Shown here in pieces: positions 1-7,612 of a stretch of DNA of 64,000 nucleotides (the stretch's first letter is position 1; each line of letters starts with the position of its first letter). Origin of the DNA: Ilumatobacter fluminis (lineage in GTDB: Bacteria; Actinomycetota; Acidimicrobiia; Acidimicrobiales; Ilumatobacteraceae). Position numbers and translations under genes: made by a program. A model generated the notes under the pieces. The model had not been told where the DNA came from and did no database searches. It saw only the letters and a program-made list of their open reading frames with translations. The DNA lies in NCBI RefSeq assembly GCF_004364865.1, contig NZ_SOAU01000001.1:2512001-2576000 (forward strand), written 5' to 3'.

Positions 1-8
1 ATGGTCGG

Positions 9-1376
9 ATGGACGAGCTGAGTGCGGTACGTGACGCGGCGGAACGGGCGTTGGCGTACGCCGCGACCATCGACGAGCGGCGGGTGTTCCCCGACGCTGG
101 TGCGGTCGATGCACTGTCGGCGCTGGGCGGGACCGTGCCCGACGGCGAGTCCGACGTCGCCGAGACGCTCGAACTGCTGGCCGAGGTGGGCGGTGCGGCC
201 ACGGTGGTCAACACCGGCCCGAACTACTACGGGTTCGTCACCGGGGCGACGCACCCTGCCGCACTCGGCGCTGCGATGATCGCAGCCGCCTGGGACCAGA
301 ACGCCGCGTTGCCGGTCATGTCGCCGGTGGCAGCGACGCTCCACGACGTCACCCGCGAGTGGCTCGTCGACCTGTTGGGCCTCGGTGCCGACACCGACGT
401 CGCGTACGTCACCGGGGCGACGGTCGCCAACGCCTCCTGCCTCGCTGCCGCGCGGGACGCGCTCCTCGCCGAGGTGGGGTGGGACGCTCCGGCCCAGGGA
501 CTGTTCGGGGCCCCGCTGATCCAGGTGGTGACCGGCCGCCAGGCGCACTCGACGGTTCGGAAGTCGTTGGGGTTCGTCGGACTCGGCTCCGAACGGATCA
601 TGACGGTGCCGTCCGACGATCAGGGCCGCATGCGTGCCGATCTGCTCCCCGATCTCGACCCGGCCGACGGCCCGATCCTGGTGTGTGCGCAGGCCGGCGA
701 GGTGAACACCGGAGCGTTCGATCCGTTCGACGAGATCGCCGACTGGACGGAGGCTCGCGGTGGCTGGCTCCACGTCGACGGCGCATTCGGGTTGTGGGCC
801 CTGGCCGATCCGACGCGTGCACACCTCACCGCCGGGCTCACCCGGGCCGACTCGCTGGCCACCGACGGCCACAAGTGGCTGAACGTCACCTACGACTGCG
901 GGATCGCGCTCGTCCAGCGACCCGGCGCACTCCGGCGGACCTTCGCGTCGATCGCCGGCTACCTGCCGCCTGCGAGCGGCTTCGAGGCGATGCACCACAC
1001 ACCCCAGTCGTCGCAGCGTGCCCGCCAGATCGAGGTGTGGGCGGTCTTGCGTGCCCTCGGCCGGACCGGTCTCGCAACATTGGTGCAGCGTGGGTGCGAC
1101 GGCGCCACGGCGATCGCCGAGCGGCTGGGTACGAGCGACGGATTCGAGATCGTGAACGACGTGGTGCTCAACCAGGTGCTCGTCATCTATCGCGATCCGG
1201 CTACCACGGCGAGGCTGATCGAAGCCGTGCAGGACGACGGACGGATCTGGTGCGGTCCGACCTCGTGGAACGGGGCGACGGCGATGCGGATCAGCGTGTC
1301 GTCGTGGAAGACGACGTTCGACGACGCCCGCCGGGCTGCCGACGTGATCACCGAGGTCGCCGCCTCGCTCGGCTGA
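9..1376 (+). CDS. PLP-dependent group II decarboxylase-like enzyme
   Basis: Pyridoxal-phosphate enzyme of the fold-type I group II decarboxylase family, expected to act on an amino acid or amine in the cytoplasm; the substrate is not evident. The 455-residue length is normal for the family. The cofactor lysine is seen in DGHKW (K289), preceded by HVDGAFG whose aspartate (D257) should contact the pyridine nitrogen. A YYGFVTGATHP segment near residue 73 fits the N-terminal substrate region. ATG at 9 is the first start in the window, but the frame is open to the window edge, so a slightly longer N-terminus is possible. A crotonase and an SDR follow closely on the same strand, suggesting a small catabolic operon. 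Confidence 0.85.
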   Translation: MDELSAVRDAAERALAYAATIDERRVFPDAGAVDALSALGGTVPDGESDVAETLELLAEVGGAATVVNTGPNYYGFVTGATHPAALGAAMIAAAWDQNAALPVMSPVAATLHDVTREWLVDLLGLGADTDVAYVTGATVANASCLAAARDALLAEVGWDAPAQGLFGAPLIQVVTGRQAHSTVRKSLGFVGLGSERIMTVPSDDQGRMRADLLPDLDPADGPILVCAQAGEVNTGAFDPFDEIADWTEARGGWLHVDGAFGLWALADPTRAHLTAGLTRADSLATDGHKWLNVTYDCGIALVQRPGALRRTFASIAGYLPPASGFEAMHHTPQSSQRARQIEVWAVLRALGRTGLATLVQRGCDGATAIAERLGTSDGFEIVNDVVLNQVLVIYRDPATTARLIEAVQDDGRIWCGPTSWNGATAMRISVSSWKTTFDDARRAADVITEVAASLG

Positions 1377-1400
1377 CTCGCCGCCCGCGAGCATGCGGGC

Positions 1401-2252
1401 ATGGGGAACGCAGTTCGCGAAGAAACACACGGCCATGTGCGGCGGCTGACGCTGTGCCGACCCGATCGGTACAACACGATCACACCGGAGCTGCGAGACG
1501 AACTCGGCACTGCGCTCGACGTGGCCGAGCGCGACCCGAACGTGCGAGTGATCCTGTTCGACGCCGAAGGCCCCGCGTTCTGCGCCGGCTACGGACTCGA
1601 TTGGTCGACCGACGCCCAGTCCGGCGAAGAGCAACGCGACGAACGGGTGTGGGACTCGGTGCGCGACCAACACATGATCGGTTCGTTCGCCGACACGTGG
1701 GCGAAGTTGCACGACTGTTCGAAGCCGACCGTCGCTGCCGTCCAGGGGTGGTGCATCGCCGGGGGCACCAACATCGTCTTCAACGCCCACCTGATCGTGG
1801 CCGGCGAGAGCGCCCGGTTCGGTTATCCACCGTCGCGGGTGTGGGGCATTCCGGAGGCACCCTGGAACTGGGTTGCCCGGATGGGGCTCCAGCGGGCACG
1901 CCGCTACATGCTCACCGGCGACGAGTTCACGGCGGCGCAAGCGTTGGAGATGGGCGCCGTGCTCGACGTCGTCCCCGACGACGAGTTACACGAACACGCG
2001 ATGTCCTTGGCGCAACGCATCGCCCAGGTCCCGGGCAATCAGCTCGAGATGATCACCTGGTCGTTGAACGCCGTCGCCGACGAGATGTACGACCCCAGGG
2101 CGTCGCGCCGGCTCGGCACCTTGTTCGACGGGGTGGCCCGTCACACCCAGGAAGGACTCGACTTCGTCGAACGATCGCAAGAGGTCGGTTTCCGCGAAGC
2201 GGTCCGCGATCGGGACCGCCCCTTCGGCGACTACGGCGAGCGGCGCCCGTGA
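1401..2252 (+). CDS. Enoyl-CoA hydratase/isomerase (crotonase) family protein
   Basis: Crotonase-fold enzyme, 283 residues, predicted to hydrate, isomerise or otherwise process an acyl-CoA thioester in the cytoplasm. The first oxyanion-hole segment is seen as AFCAGYGLDW (around residues 56-65) and the second as WCIAGGTNIVF (around 116-126). ATG at 1401 follows the preceding gene by 24 bp. The stop overlaps the GTG start of the next gene in a GTGA, so the crotonase and the SDR are probably translationally coupled. The true substrate cannot be read from the sequence; the pairing with an SDR suggests consecutive hydration and dehydrogenation of a CoA-bound or alicyclic intermediate (inference). 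Confidence 0.88.
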   Translation: MGNAVREETHGHVRRLTLCRPDRYNTITPELRDELGTALDVAERDPNVRVILFDAEGPAFCAGYGLDWSTDAQSGEEQRDERVWDSVRDQHMIGSFADTWAKLHDCSKPTVAAVQGWCIAGGTNIVFNAHLIVAGESARFGYPPSRVWGIPEAPWNWVARMGLQRARRYMLTGDEFTAAQALEMGAVLDVVPDDELHEHAMSLAQRIAQVPGNQLEMITWSLNAVADEMYDPRASRRLGTLFDGVARHTQEGLDFVERSQEVGFREAVRDRDRPFGDYGERRP

Positions 2253-3043
2253 GCCGGCTGGAGGGCGCCGTCTGCGTCGTCGTCGGCGCCGGGCAGCAGC
2301 GCGGCGCGACGATCGGGAACGGGCGAGCCACCGCGATCCGGTTTGCCGAGGAGGGGGCACGCCTCGTCCTGGTCGATCGTGACGCCGAGGCCGTCGAGGC
2401 GACGCTGGATGCAGTCGCCGAGATGGGAGTCGAGGCCGTGCCGCTCGTCGTCGACGTGACCGATGCCGGGGCGCCCGAGCGGGTGATCGCCGCAGCGGTC
2501 GAGCACTTCGGGCGGCTCGACGTGCTGCAGAACAATGTGGGTATCGGGGCCGGCGACCGGCCGCCCCACCGACTCGACGAGGACGTGTTCGATCGGATCG
2601 TCGAGGTCAACCTGAAAGCGACGTGGCGGCTGTGCAAAGCCGCCATCCCGACCATGCGGGAGCAGCAGCGGGGCGCCATCACCAATGTGTCGTCGATCGC
2701 GTCGATCGCCGGCACCCAGATCGCCGCCTACCGGATGTCGAAGGCTGGTGTCGACGCGCTGACCAGGAATGTGGCCGTCACGAACGCCGCACACGGCATC
2801 CGGTGCAACGCCGTGCTCCCCGGCCTGATCGACACGCCGATCGGCGTCGATGCCGCCGCCGCGGCGTTGGGCGTCGACCGCGACGAGTACGCCGCGAAGC
2901 GAGCAGCGCAGGTGCCGATGCGACGTCAGGGAACGGCCTGGGACGTCGCGAACGCCTCGTTGTTCCTGGCGAGCGACGAAGCCGCCTTCATCACGGGCGT
3001 CTGCCTCCCGGTCGATGGCGGCCAGACGGCCAGAATCGGCTGA
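2249..3043 (+). CDS. Short-chain dehydrogenase/reductase (SDR)
   Basis: NAD(P)-dependent SDR oxidoreductase, 264 residues, the usual length for classical SDRs. The Rossmann glycine motif is stretched and atypical (GAGQQRGATIGNGRA, near residues 12-26) compared with the usual TGxxxGIG. The NNVGIG strand, the catalytic serine in VSSIAS, and YRMSK (Y161, K165) are all present. The C-terminal DGGQTARIG ending is typical. The GTG start at 2249 overlaps the crotonase stop (GTGA); the longer open frame upstream is an out-of-frame reading of the two preceding genes and was not used. Likely partner of the upstream crotonase in a degradation pathway; the substrate is unknown. Confidence 0.88.
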   Translation: MSRLEGAVCVVVGAGQQRGATIGNGRATAIRFAEEGARLVLVDRDAEAVEATLDAVAEMGVEAVPLVVDVTDAGAPERVIAAAVEHFGRLDVLQNNVGIGAGDRPPHRLDEDVFDRIVEVNLKATWRLCKAAIPTMREQQRGAITNVSSIASIAGTQIAAYRMSKAGVDALTRNVAVTNAAHGIRCNAVLPGLIDTPIGVDAAAAALGVDRDEYAAKRAAQVPMRRQGTAWDVANASLFLASDEAAFITGVCLPVDGGQTARIG

Positions 3044-3049
3044 GCCGCC

Positions 3050-3808
3050 TCACGCCCGACGGGCGGCGAGGATGGCCTCGAGCAGTTCGGGTGTGGTGGC
3101 CACGACCGGCCCACGGCGAGCGGTGTGATCGAGGACGCAGAGGTCTCGGTCGAACACCTCGGCGGCGACACACCCCGCCTCTTCGGCGATCAAGACCGAG
3201 GCAAGGTAGTCCCAGACCCCGTGCTGGTCGTTCATGTCGACGAAGGCGTCGGTGACGCCGCCGGCAACGTTGCAGATGTCGGGCGCCGAGGCACCCATCG
3301 CCCGGAACTGGGCCCAGCCGTAGTGATGGGTCGGCAGACCCGACACCCCGACGAGCGCCGCCGACAGGTCGGTGGTCGCGTTGGGGCGGCACCGCTCGCC
3401 GTCGAGGAAGGCGCCTCCGCCGCGAGTCGCCGTGTAGACGGCGCCCGAGGCGTGGTTGGCGACCATGGCGACGGCGGGACCGTCGTCGTCGACGAGGCAC
3501 AACGCGGTGGCGAACCAGGGGATGCCGTGGGAGGCGTTGGTCGATCCGTCGAGCGGGTCGACGACGACGATCGGGGCGTCGCCGTCTGCGCCGTCGGGTG
3601 CGGTGACGCCGCTCTCTTCGGACAGGACTCGGTAGCCCGACCGGTAGAGCACGTCGAGGCACGCCTGGTCGGCGTCGAGGTCGACGGCGTACTGGCCGTC
3701 ACGCCGACCGGACGCTCCCCAATCGGTATTGGAGGCGAGCACAGCGGCGACGGCGTCGGCCGCCGTACGGAACGTGTCGAGGGCCTGGGAGGGGTTGACT
3801 GCCTTCAC
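3050..3808 (-). CDS. Inositol monophosphatase family protein
   Basis: Mg-dependent sugar/inositol phosphatase family, 252 residues. The metal-binding signatures are intact: SEESG (first Glu), DPLDGSTNASHG (the family's DPxDGT motif) and the C-terminal GVWDYLA (WD motif). Reaction: hydrolysis of a phosphate monoester such as inositol-1-phosphate or histidinol phosphate. A histidinol-phosphatase role is worth considering because no hisN is visible near the his cluster, but nothing here decides it. The GTG start at 3808 (KAVNPSQALDTF follows) is divergent from the next gene, whose start is about 25 bp away, so the promoters must be compact or overlapping. It converges with the SDR, leaving only 6 bp between stops. 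Confidence 0.88.
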   Translation of the reverse strand: MKAVNPSQALDTFRTAADAVAAVLASNTDWGASGRRDGQYAVDLDADQACLDVLYRSGYRVLSEESGVTAPDGADGDAPIVVVDPLDGSTNASHGIPWFATALCLVDDDGPAVAMVANHASGAVYTATRGGGAFLDGERCRPNATTDLSAALVGVSGLPTHHYGWAQFRAMGASAPDICNVAGGVTDAFVDMNDQHGVWDYLASVLIAEEAGCVAAEVFDRDLCVLDHTARRGPVVATTPELLEAILAARRA

Positions 3809-3833
3809 GCTCCGTGACGGTAGTGTCCATGAC

Positions 3834-4418
3834 GTGGCAGTGATCGACGTCGCGGGTTTCGTGGCGGACCTCAAGAGCCAAGCAATCGACTTTGGCTTCC
3901 ATGTGCACGACGAACGGCACTTCGTCGAGACGTACTCCCTCCGCCAGTTGTGGGAGGTCGACCTGCACCCCGAAGAGGCGTGTGCGGGCCCGATCGACCT
4001 GCACCTGTCGCTCGACGTCGACCCGAGGGCACTCCTCGGCTTCGAGGACGAGGTCATGAAGATGGACGACCTCGAGGACGAACCGCCGACCGGGTTCACG
4101 TTCCCCCTGCTGTTCACGTGGACGCTCCCGCCGCTCACCGACCCGCCCGACCTGCTCGTGCTCGCCACCGATCTCGCCGGCGTGGGCGGGATGGGTCTGC
4201 CCGTCGAGGTGTCGGCGATCGACTCGTTCCCGAGTGTGACCGACGCCCCCGAGCGAAGTCTGTCGCTCGTGGCCCGCATCAACATCGATTTGGCCGACGT
4301 GTACCTGAACACCGACATGAACGAGGACGGCGCCATCGCCCAGGCCCTCGAGCGGTGCAAGCACGTCAGCCTCTACCTGCTCGACCGGGCCGGCGCCTGG
4401 CTGGGCGACACCTTCTGA
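3834..4418 (+). CDS. Conserved hypothetical protein
   Basis: I do not recognise this 194-residue protein. It is acidic, soluble-looking, without a signal peptide or membrane segment, and begins AVIDVAGFVADLKSQ from a GTG at 3834. The middle holds several hydrophobic strands (FTFPLLFTWTLPPL; LLVLATDL) and a C-terminal helix (ARINIDLADVYLNTD). Codon use is like the neighbouring chromosome. It is divergent from the inositol-phosphatase-like gene and is followed 21 bp later by another small acidic protein with a good ribosome binding site, so it heads a likely three-gene operon ending in a DUF2510 membrane protein. Confidence 0.7.
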   Translation: MAVIDVAGFVADLKSQAIDFGFHVHDERHFVETYSLRQLWEVDLHPEEACAGPIDLHLSLDVDPRALLGFEDEVMKMDDLEDEPPTGFTFPLLFTWTLPPLTDPPDLLVLATDLAGVGGMGLPVEVSAIDSFPSVTDAPERSLSLVARINIDLADVYLNTDMNEDGAIAQALERCKHVSLYLLDRAGAWLGDTF

Positions 4419-4439
4419 CCCAGAACCGAGGAGCGAACG

Positions 4440-4703
4440 TTGGAACTCGAGGATCGTGACGGTCTCACCGTCGCCGAACTGATCGACATCCTGAGCCACC
4501 ATCCGGGCGACGCCATCGTCGAGATGTCGATCGTCGCGCCGGTCAAGGACGGCGACGACGACATCACCGTCGACCGGTACAACGTCGACGGCGTCATGCC
4601 GTGGCAGGACGAAGGTGAGGACGGCGACGTCGTCTGGTTGATCGGCGGCGAAGATGCCGACGTCGATGTCTTCATCGACGCGATCGAACAGCCGGATGCC
4701 TGA
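4440..4703 (+). CDS. Small acidic hypothetical protein
   Basis: Very acidic 87-residue protein with Asp/Glu in runs (KDGDDDITVD; GGEDADVDVF) and no cysteines or membrane segment. The start is TTG at 4440, chosen because GAGGAG sits 6-8 bases upstream and because it abuts the previous gene. The last 8 bp overlap the ATG of the downstream membrane protein, so the two are probably translationally coupled. No family is recognised. A regulatory or scaffold partner of the downstream membrane protein is possible but is only a guess from position. Confidence 0.65.
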   Translation: MELEDRDGLTVAELIDILSHHPGDAIVEMSIVAPVKDGDDDITVDRYNVDGVMPWQDEGEDGDVVWLIGGEDADVDVFIDAIEQPDA

Positions 4704-5739
4704 CGCTCCCGGGTTCGAGCCACCGTCCGGCCCACCCGCAGGCTGGTATCCCGACCCGTACAACCCTGCACAGCAGCGCTACTGGGACGGCCGCGCCTGG
4801 GACCTGACGACGCCGGCGTTCGGCTTCGCGCCGACCGACACGGACGACTTCCCCGACATCGGCGACTGGCTCGACCGGTCGTTCCGCAACGCGTACAAGC
4901 GTTGGCGTGCCGTGACGCTCATCGCCCTGGTCACGGCGCCGATCACCACGGCCGCGAGCTATATCGCCATCGACCGCTTGGCAGACGGCCTGGTCATCAC
5001 GAGCGACGAGGTCGAAGGATGGAGCAGCGACCGGCTGCCCGTCGTGATCGTGCTACTCGTCGTTGGGATGCTCGCCAGTGCGATCGGCGGACTCGGCATG
5101 GCCCGACTCCTGCTCGACACGGTCGACGGGGACGAACCCGGCTCGACCGGCGACGAGATCGCCGCCGGGTTCCGGGCGCTCGGTCGTGGCCTGGCGACAC
5201 TCCCCCGAGCGATCGGCTGGTTCGTCGTCCTGATGGCCGCCGTCATCGCCGCCACCCTGGTCGCGATCGTGCTGATCGCGCTCGTGCCGCCCCTCGCGAT
5301 CCTGCTCATCCTGGTCGGCATCCCGTTCGGGGTGTGGCTCGGCATCAAGTGGGCATTCGTGCTCGTGGCGATCATCGACCGTCCGGGCGCCCCGTTCGCA
5401 CGGTCGAGCGAGGTCGCACGGGGCCGCTGGTGGTCGACCTTCGGCCGATTGCTCCTGCTCGGCATCATCATGTGGCTGATCTCGCTGCTGATCCAGACCG
5501 TCGGCACGATCGCCACGGGCGGCGGGTTCGGCGGCTTCGGGTCGGGTGGCACTACGACGATCGAGATCGACAGCGACGGCAACTTCGACCCGGTCGTGCT
5601 CGACGACGAACTCGACTTCGGATGGTGGTTCATCGTCGTCACCTCGATCACCTCGATCGTCGGCACGATCCTGGCGTCGAGCGTGACCGCCGCCGCCATG
5701 TCGGTGCTCTACCGCACCCGCAACCGCCGCGACGCCTGA
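4696..5739 (+). CDS. DUF2510-domain multi-pass membrane protein
   Basis: Integral membrane protein of 347 residues. The N-terminus carries a DUF2510 signature (GWYPDPYNPAQQRYWDG, about residues 16-32), a short cytoplasmic module common in actinobacterial membrane proteins. At least six hydrophobic segments follow, including LIALVTAPITTAASYIAI, LIALVPPLAILLILVG and IVVTSITSIVGTILAS, with a glycine-rich insertion (GGGFGGFGSGG) near residue 280. The layout resembles glycerophosphoryl diester phosphodiesterase-type or DUF975-like membrane regions, but no catalytic domain is present and no transport function can be assigned. ATG at 4696 overlaps the preceding stop by 8 bp. Confidence 0.75.
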   Translation: MPDAPGFEPPSGPPAGWYPDPYNPAQQRYWDGRAWDLTTPAFGFAPTDTDDFPDIGDWLDRSFRNAYKRWRAVTLIALVTAPITTAASYIAIDRLADGLVITSDEVEGWSSDRLPVVIVLLVVGMLASAIGGLGMARLLLDTVDGDEPGSTGDEIAAGFRALGRGLATLPRAIGWFVVLMAAVIAATLVAIVLIALVPPLAILLILVGIPFGVWLGIKWAFVLVAIIDRPGAPFARSSEVARGRWWSTFGRLLLLGIIMWLISLLIQTVGTIATGGGFGGFGSGGTTTIEIDSDGNFDPVVLDDELDFGWWFIVVTSITSIVGTILASSVTAAAMSVLYRTRNRRDA

Positions 5740-5745
5740 TCCGAC

Positions 5746-6687
5746 TCAGTCCGGCACGAACACGTAGCTCAGGACGGCGCCGCTGACGTTCCCGAGTGCA
5801 GGGTCGATGGAGCCGGTGGCGGACTGACAGATCAACCAGATCGTGTGGCTCCCGGCCGCAACGTCGAACACCCTGGAGCCGGCCAGCTGTCCGATGCTGC
5901 CGTCGCTGCCGGCCGACTCCCACCCCTGAAAGGGAGTCTGGAGCTCGGCTGCGTCGGAGATCGTGCAGAAGATCTTGGCGCCCGGTGATTGGTCGGACAC
6001 CGTGGCCGACGAGTGGACCACGATGGATCCGGGACCGGGCGCCTCGAGGTCGAACGAGGTCACGTCGACGATCGCTCCGTCGACGGGCAACTGCGTGAGG
6101 TCGGTCGGGTCACCCGAACTGCCCACCATCGTCGACGTGCGTTCGAGGACGGCGAGACGCTGTTCGATCTGGTCGAGGCCCGAGGCCGTGTAGTAGCCGG
6201 TGACGTCGGCGAGCACGAACACGTCGCCGAACCGGTTGTAGAGATCGATCGCCCCCGCCGCCGACACCTTCACGTCGACCTTGTTCGGCGTCGCCGCCTG
6301 GCCGGCCACCCAGTTGAGATTCGATGCCGTCGGGCGCTGCACGTCGGACGGGTAGATGGTGAGAAACGAAGCGGCGGTCGGCTCGACGATCGTCACGTTG
6401 AGCGCAACACCGCTGATGCCGTTCGGGACGACACAATCGCCGTTCGATCCGGCGACCTGCTGCTCATACGTCTCGTCGGCCCGGAGCGGGGTCGACCGGG
6501 GCCCGACGTTCTCGTCACCCGGGCGGAGGTCGAACAAGCGGCACGGTGTGACCGGAACGAAGGTGGTTTCGTCGACGTCGACAGCTGCGTCTGCTCGCCA
6601 GTCGGCGACCACGAGAGCGCCGAGCACGGCGACCACGATGCCGGCGACGAAGGCCGTGACGGAACGCGGCGTGATGGTGATGGACAT
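5746..6687 (-). CDS. Secreted protein with one actinobacterial beta-rich surface domain
   Basis: Exported protein of 313 residues. The N-terminal hydrophobic segment (about residues 9-29) ending near ADWRADAAVD should be a signal peptide or anchor. Residues about 35-175 form one copy of the VPVTPCRLFDLR ... ALNVTIVEPTAASFLTIYP ... ADVTGYY domain, the same family as the triplicated repeats of the lipoprotein at 7613-9796. The C-terminal ~120 residues are a separate beta-rich region with two cysteines (KIFCTISDA; WLICQSATG). ATG at 6687 has a GGAAGGGGAAG-like ribosome binding site. Function unknown; an extracellular adhesive or lectin-like role is an inference. It converges with the DUF2510 gene, leaving 6 bp. 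Confidence 0.78.
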   Translation of the reverse strand: MSITITPRSVTAFVAGIVVAVLGALVVADWRADAAVDVDETTFVPVTPCRLFDLRPGDENVGPRSTPLRADETYEQQVAGSNGDCVVPNGISGVALNVTIVEPTAASFLTIYPSDVQRPTASNLNWVAGQAATPNKVDVKVSAAGAIDLYNRFGDVFVLADVTGYYTASGLDQIEQRLAVLERTSTMVGSSGDPTDLTQLPVDGAIVDVTSFDLEAPGPGSIVVHSSATVSDQSPGAKIFCTISDAAELQTPFQGWESAGSDGSIGQLAGSRVFDVAAGSHTIWLICQSATGSIDPALGNVSGAVLSYVFVPD

Positions 6688-6855
6688 TCGCTTCCCCTTC
6701 CGGCGCACGAGAATCCTCGCCGTCCGCCCAGGGCACAACCCTACGTGATCACGCGCGTTCGGCCCGTTCTGCCACCTGTCCGGAGAAGCGTCGGTACCCT
6801 GGACGACGTCGCCACCGACGGCCAGAACGCTTCCCGACCCACCCCAGGAGGAGCC

Positions 6856-7560
6856 GTGCCGACCGCACACGAGATCGCCCCCGACCAGCTGTTCGCCGAG
6901 GCCGACCGTGCCCGCTCCGAGGCGCCCCGTCGTTTCGGGGTTCCGGCACGGCTGCTGTTCGCAGCCCTCGACCTGCTGTACGGCCGAGCGTCGACGTTGG
7001 AGAAGTTCCGCGTGCTCGAGGTCGTGGCACGGGTGCCGTACCAGGCCTGGGAGCAGGTCGCGTTCGTGGCGATCACCCACACCCACGAACAGCCGTCGTT
7101 CGCACGCGACATCCAGCAGCGGGTGCGAGGCGCCCGGTCGCAGCAGGACAACGAACTGCTCCACCTGCTGATGATCGAGGAACAACTCGATCAGCGGCGG
7201 TTCCGGCGGTCGTGGATCCGGGGCCGGTTGCTGCCCCAGGCGATGGCGTTCGTCTACTACCAGATCTCCTGGCTCCTGTACGTGGTGCGACCGCAATGGT
7301 CGTATGCGCTGAACGCCGACTTCGAGCACCACGCGCTGCACACGTACCTCGACTTCGTCGACGATCACCCCGAGTTCCACGACACCCCATGGGTGAGCGA
7401 CTTCCAGGACGACTACGCGCCCTGGTCGACGCTCGCCGAGTTCTACACGAGCATCGCCCTCGACGAGCGCAGCCACCGTGACGAGTCGATCGCACTCGTC
7501 GCCGCGGCCCGCTTCGGCGACTCCGCCGACGGAACCTCGGACGCTCCGAGCGCCGGCTAA
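6856..7560 (+). CDS. Alternative-oxidase-like diiron protein
   Basis: A 234-residue protein with all six iron-ligand positions expected of the alternative oxidase (AOX/PTOX) diiron family, in order: E55 in VLEVVARVP (LET-type motif), E100 and H103 in DNELLHL (NERMHL-type), E157 in ADFEHHALHTY (LEEEAVHTY-type), E204 and H207 in LDERSHRDES (ADEAHHRD-type). AOX enzymes oxidise quinol and reduce O2 to water at the membrane without pumping protons; whether this divergent member does so is not shown. Hydrophobic helices near 31-42 and 128-145 could provide monotopic membrane association. The GTG start at 6856 has CAGGAGGAGCC directly upstream. No respiratory genes are adjacent. Confidence 0.72.
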   Translation: MPTAHEIAPDQLFAEADRARSEAPRRFGVPARLLFAALDLLYGRASTLEKFRVLEVVARVPYQAWEQVAFVAITHTHEQPSFARDIQQRVRGARSQQDNELLHLLMIEEQLDQRRFRRSWIRGRLLPQAMAFVYYQISWLLYVVRPQWSYALNADFEHHALHTYLDFVDDHPEFHDTPWVSDFQDDYAPWSTLAEFYTSIALDERSHRDESIALVAAARFGDSADGTSDAPSAG

Positions 7561-7612
7561 CGCATCGACGCCCCTCTCGGATCGGCCGTATTCGAGTCGT
7601 CGAGGGCGCCGG

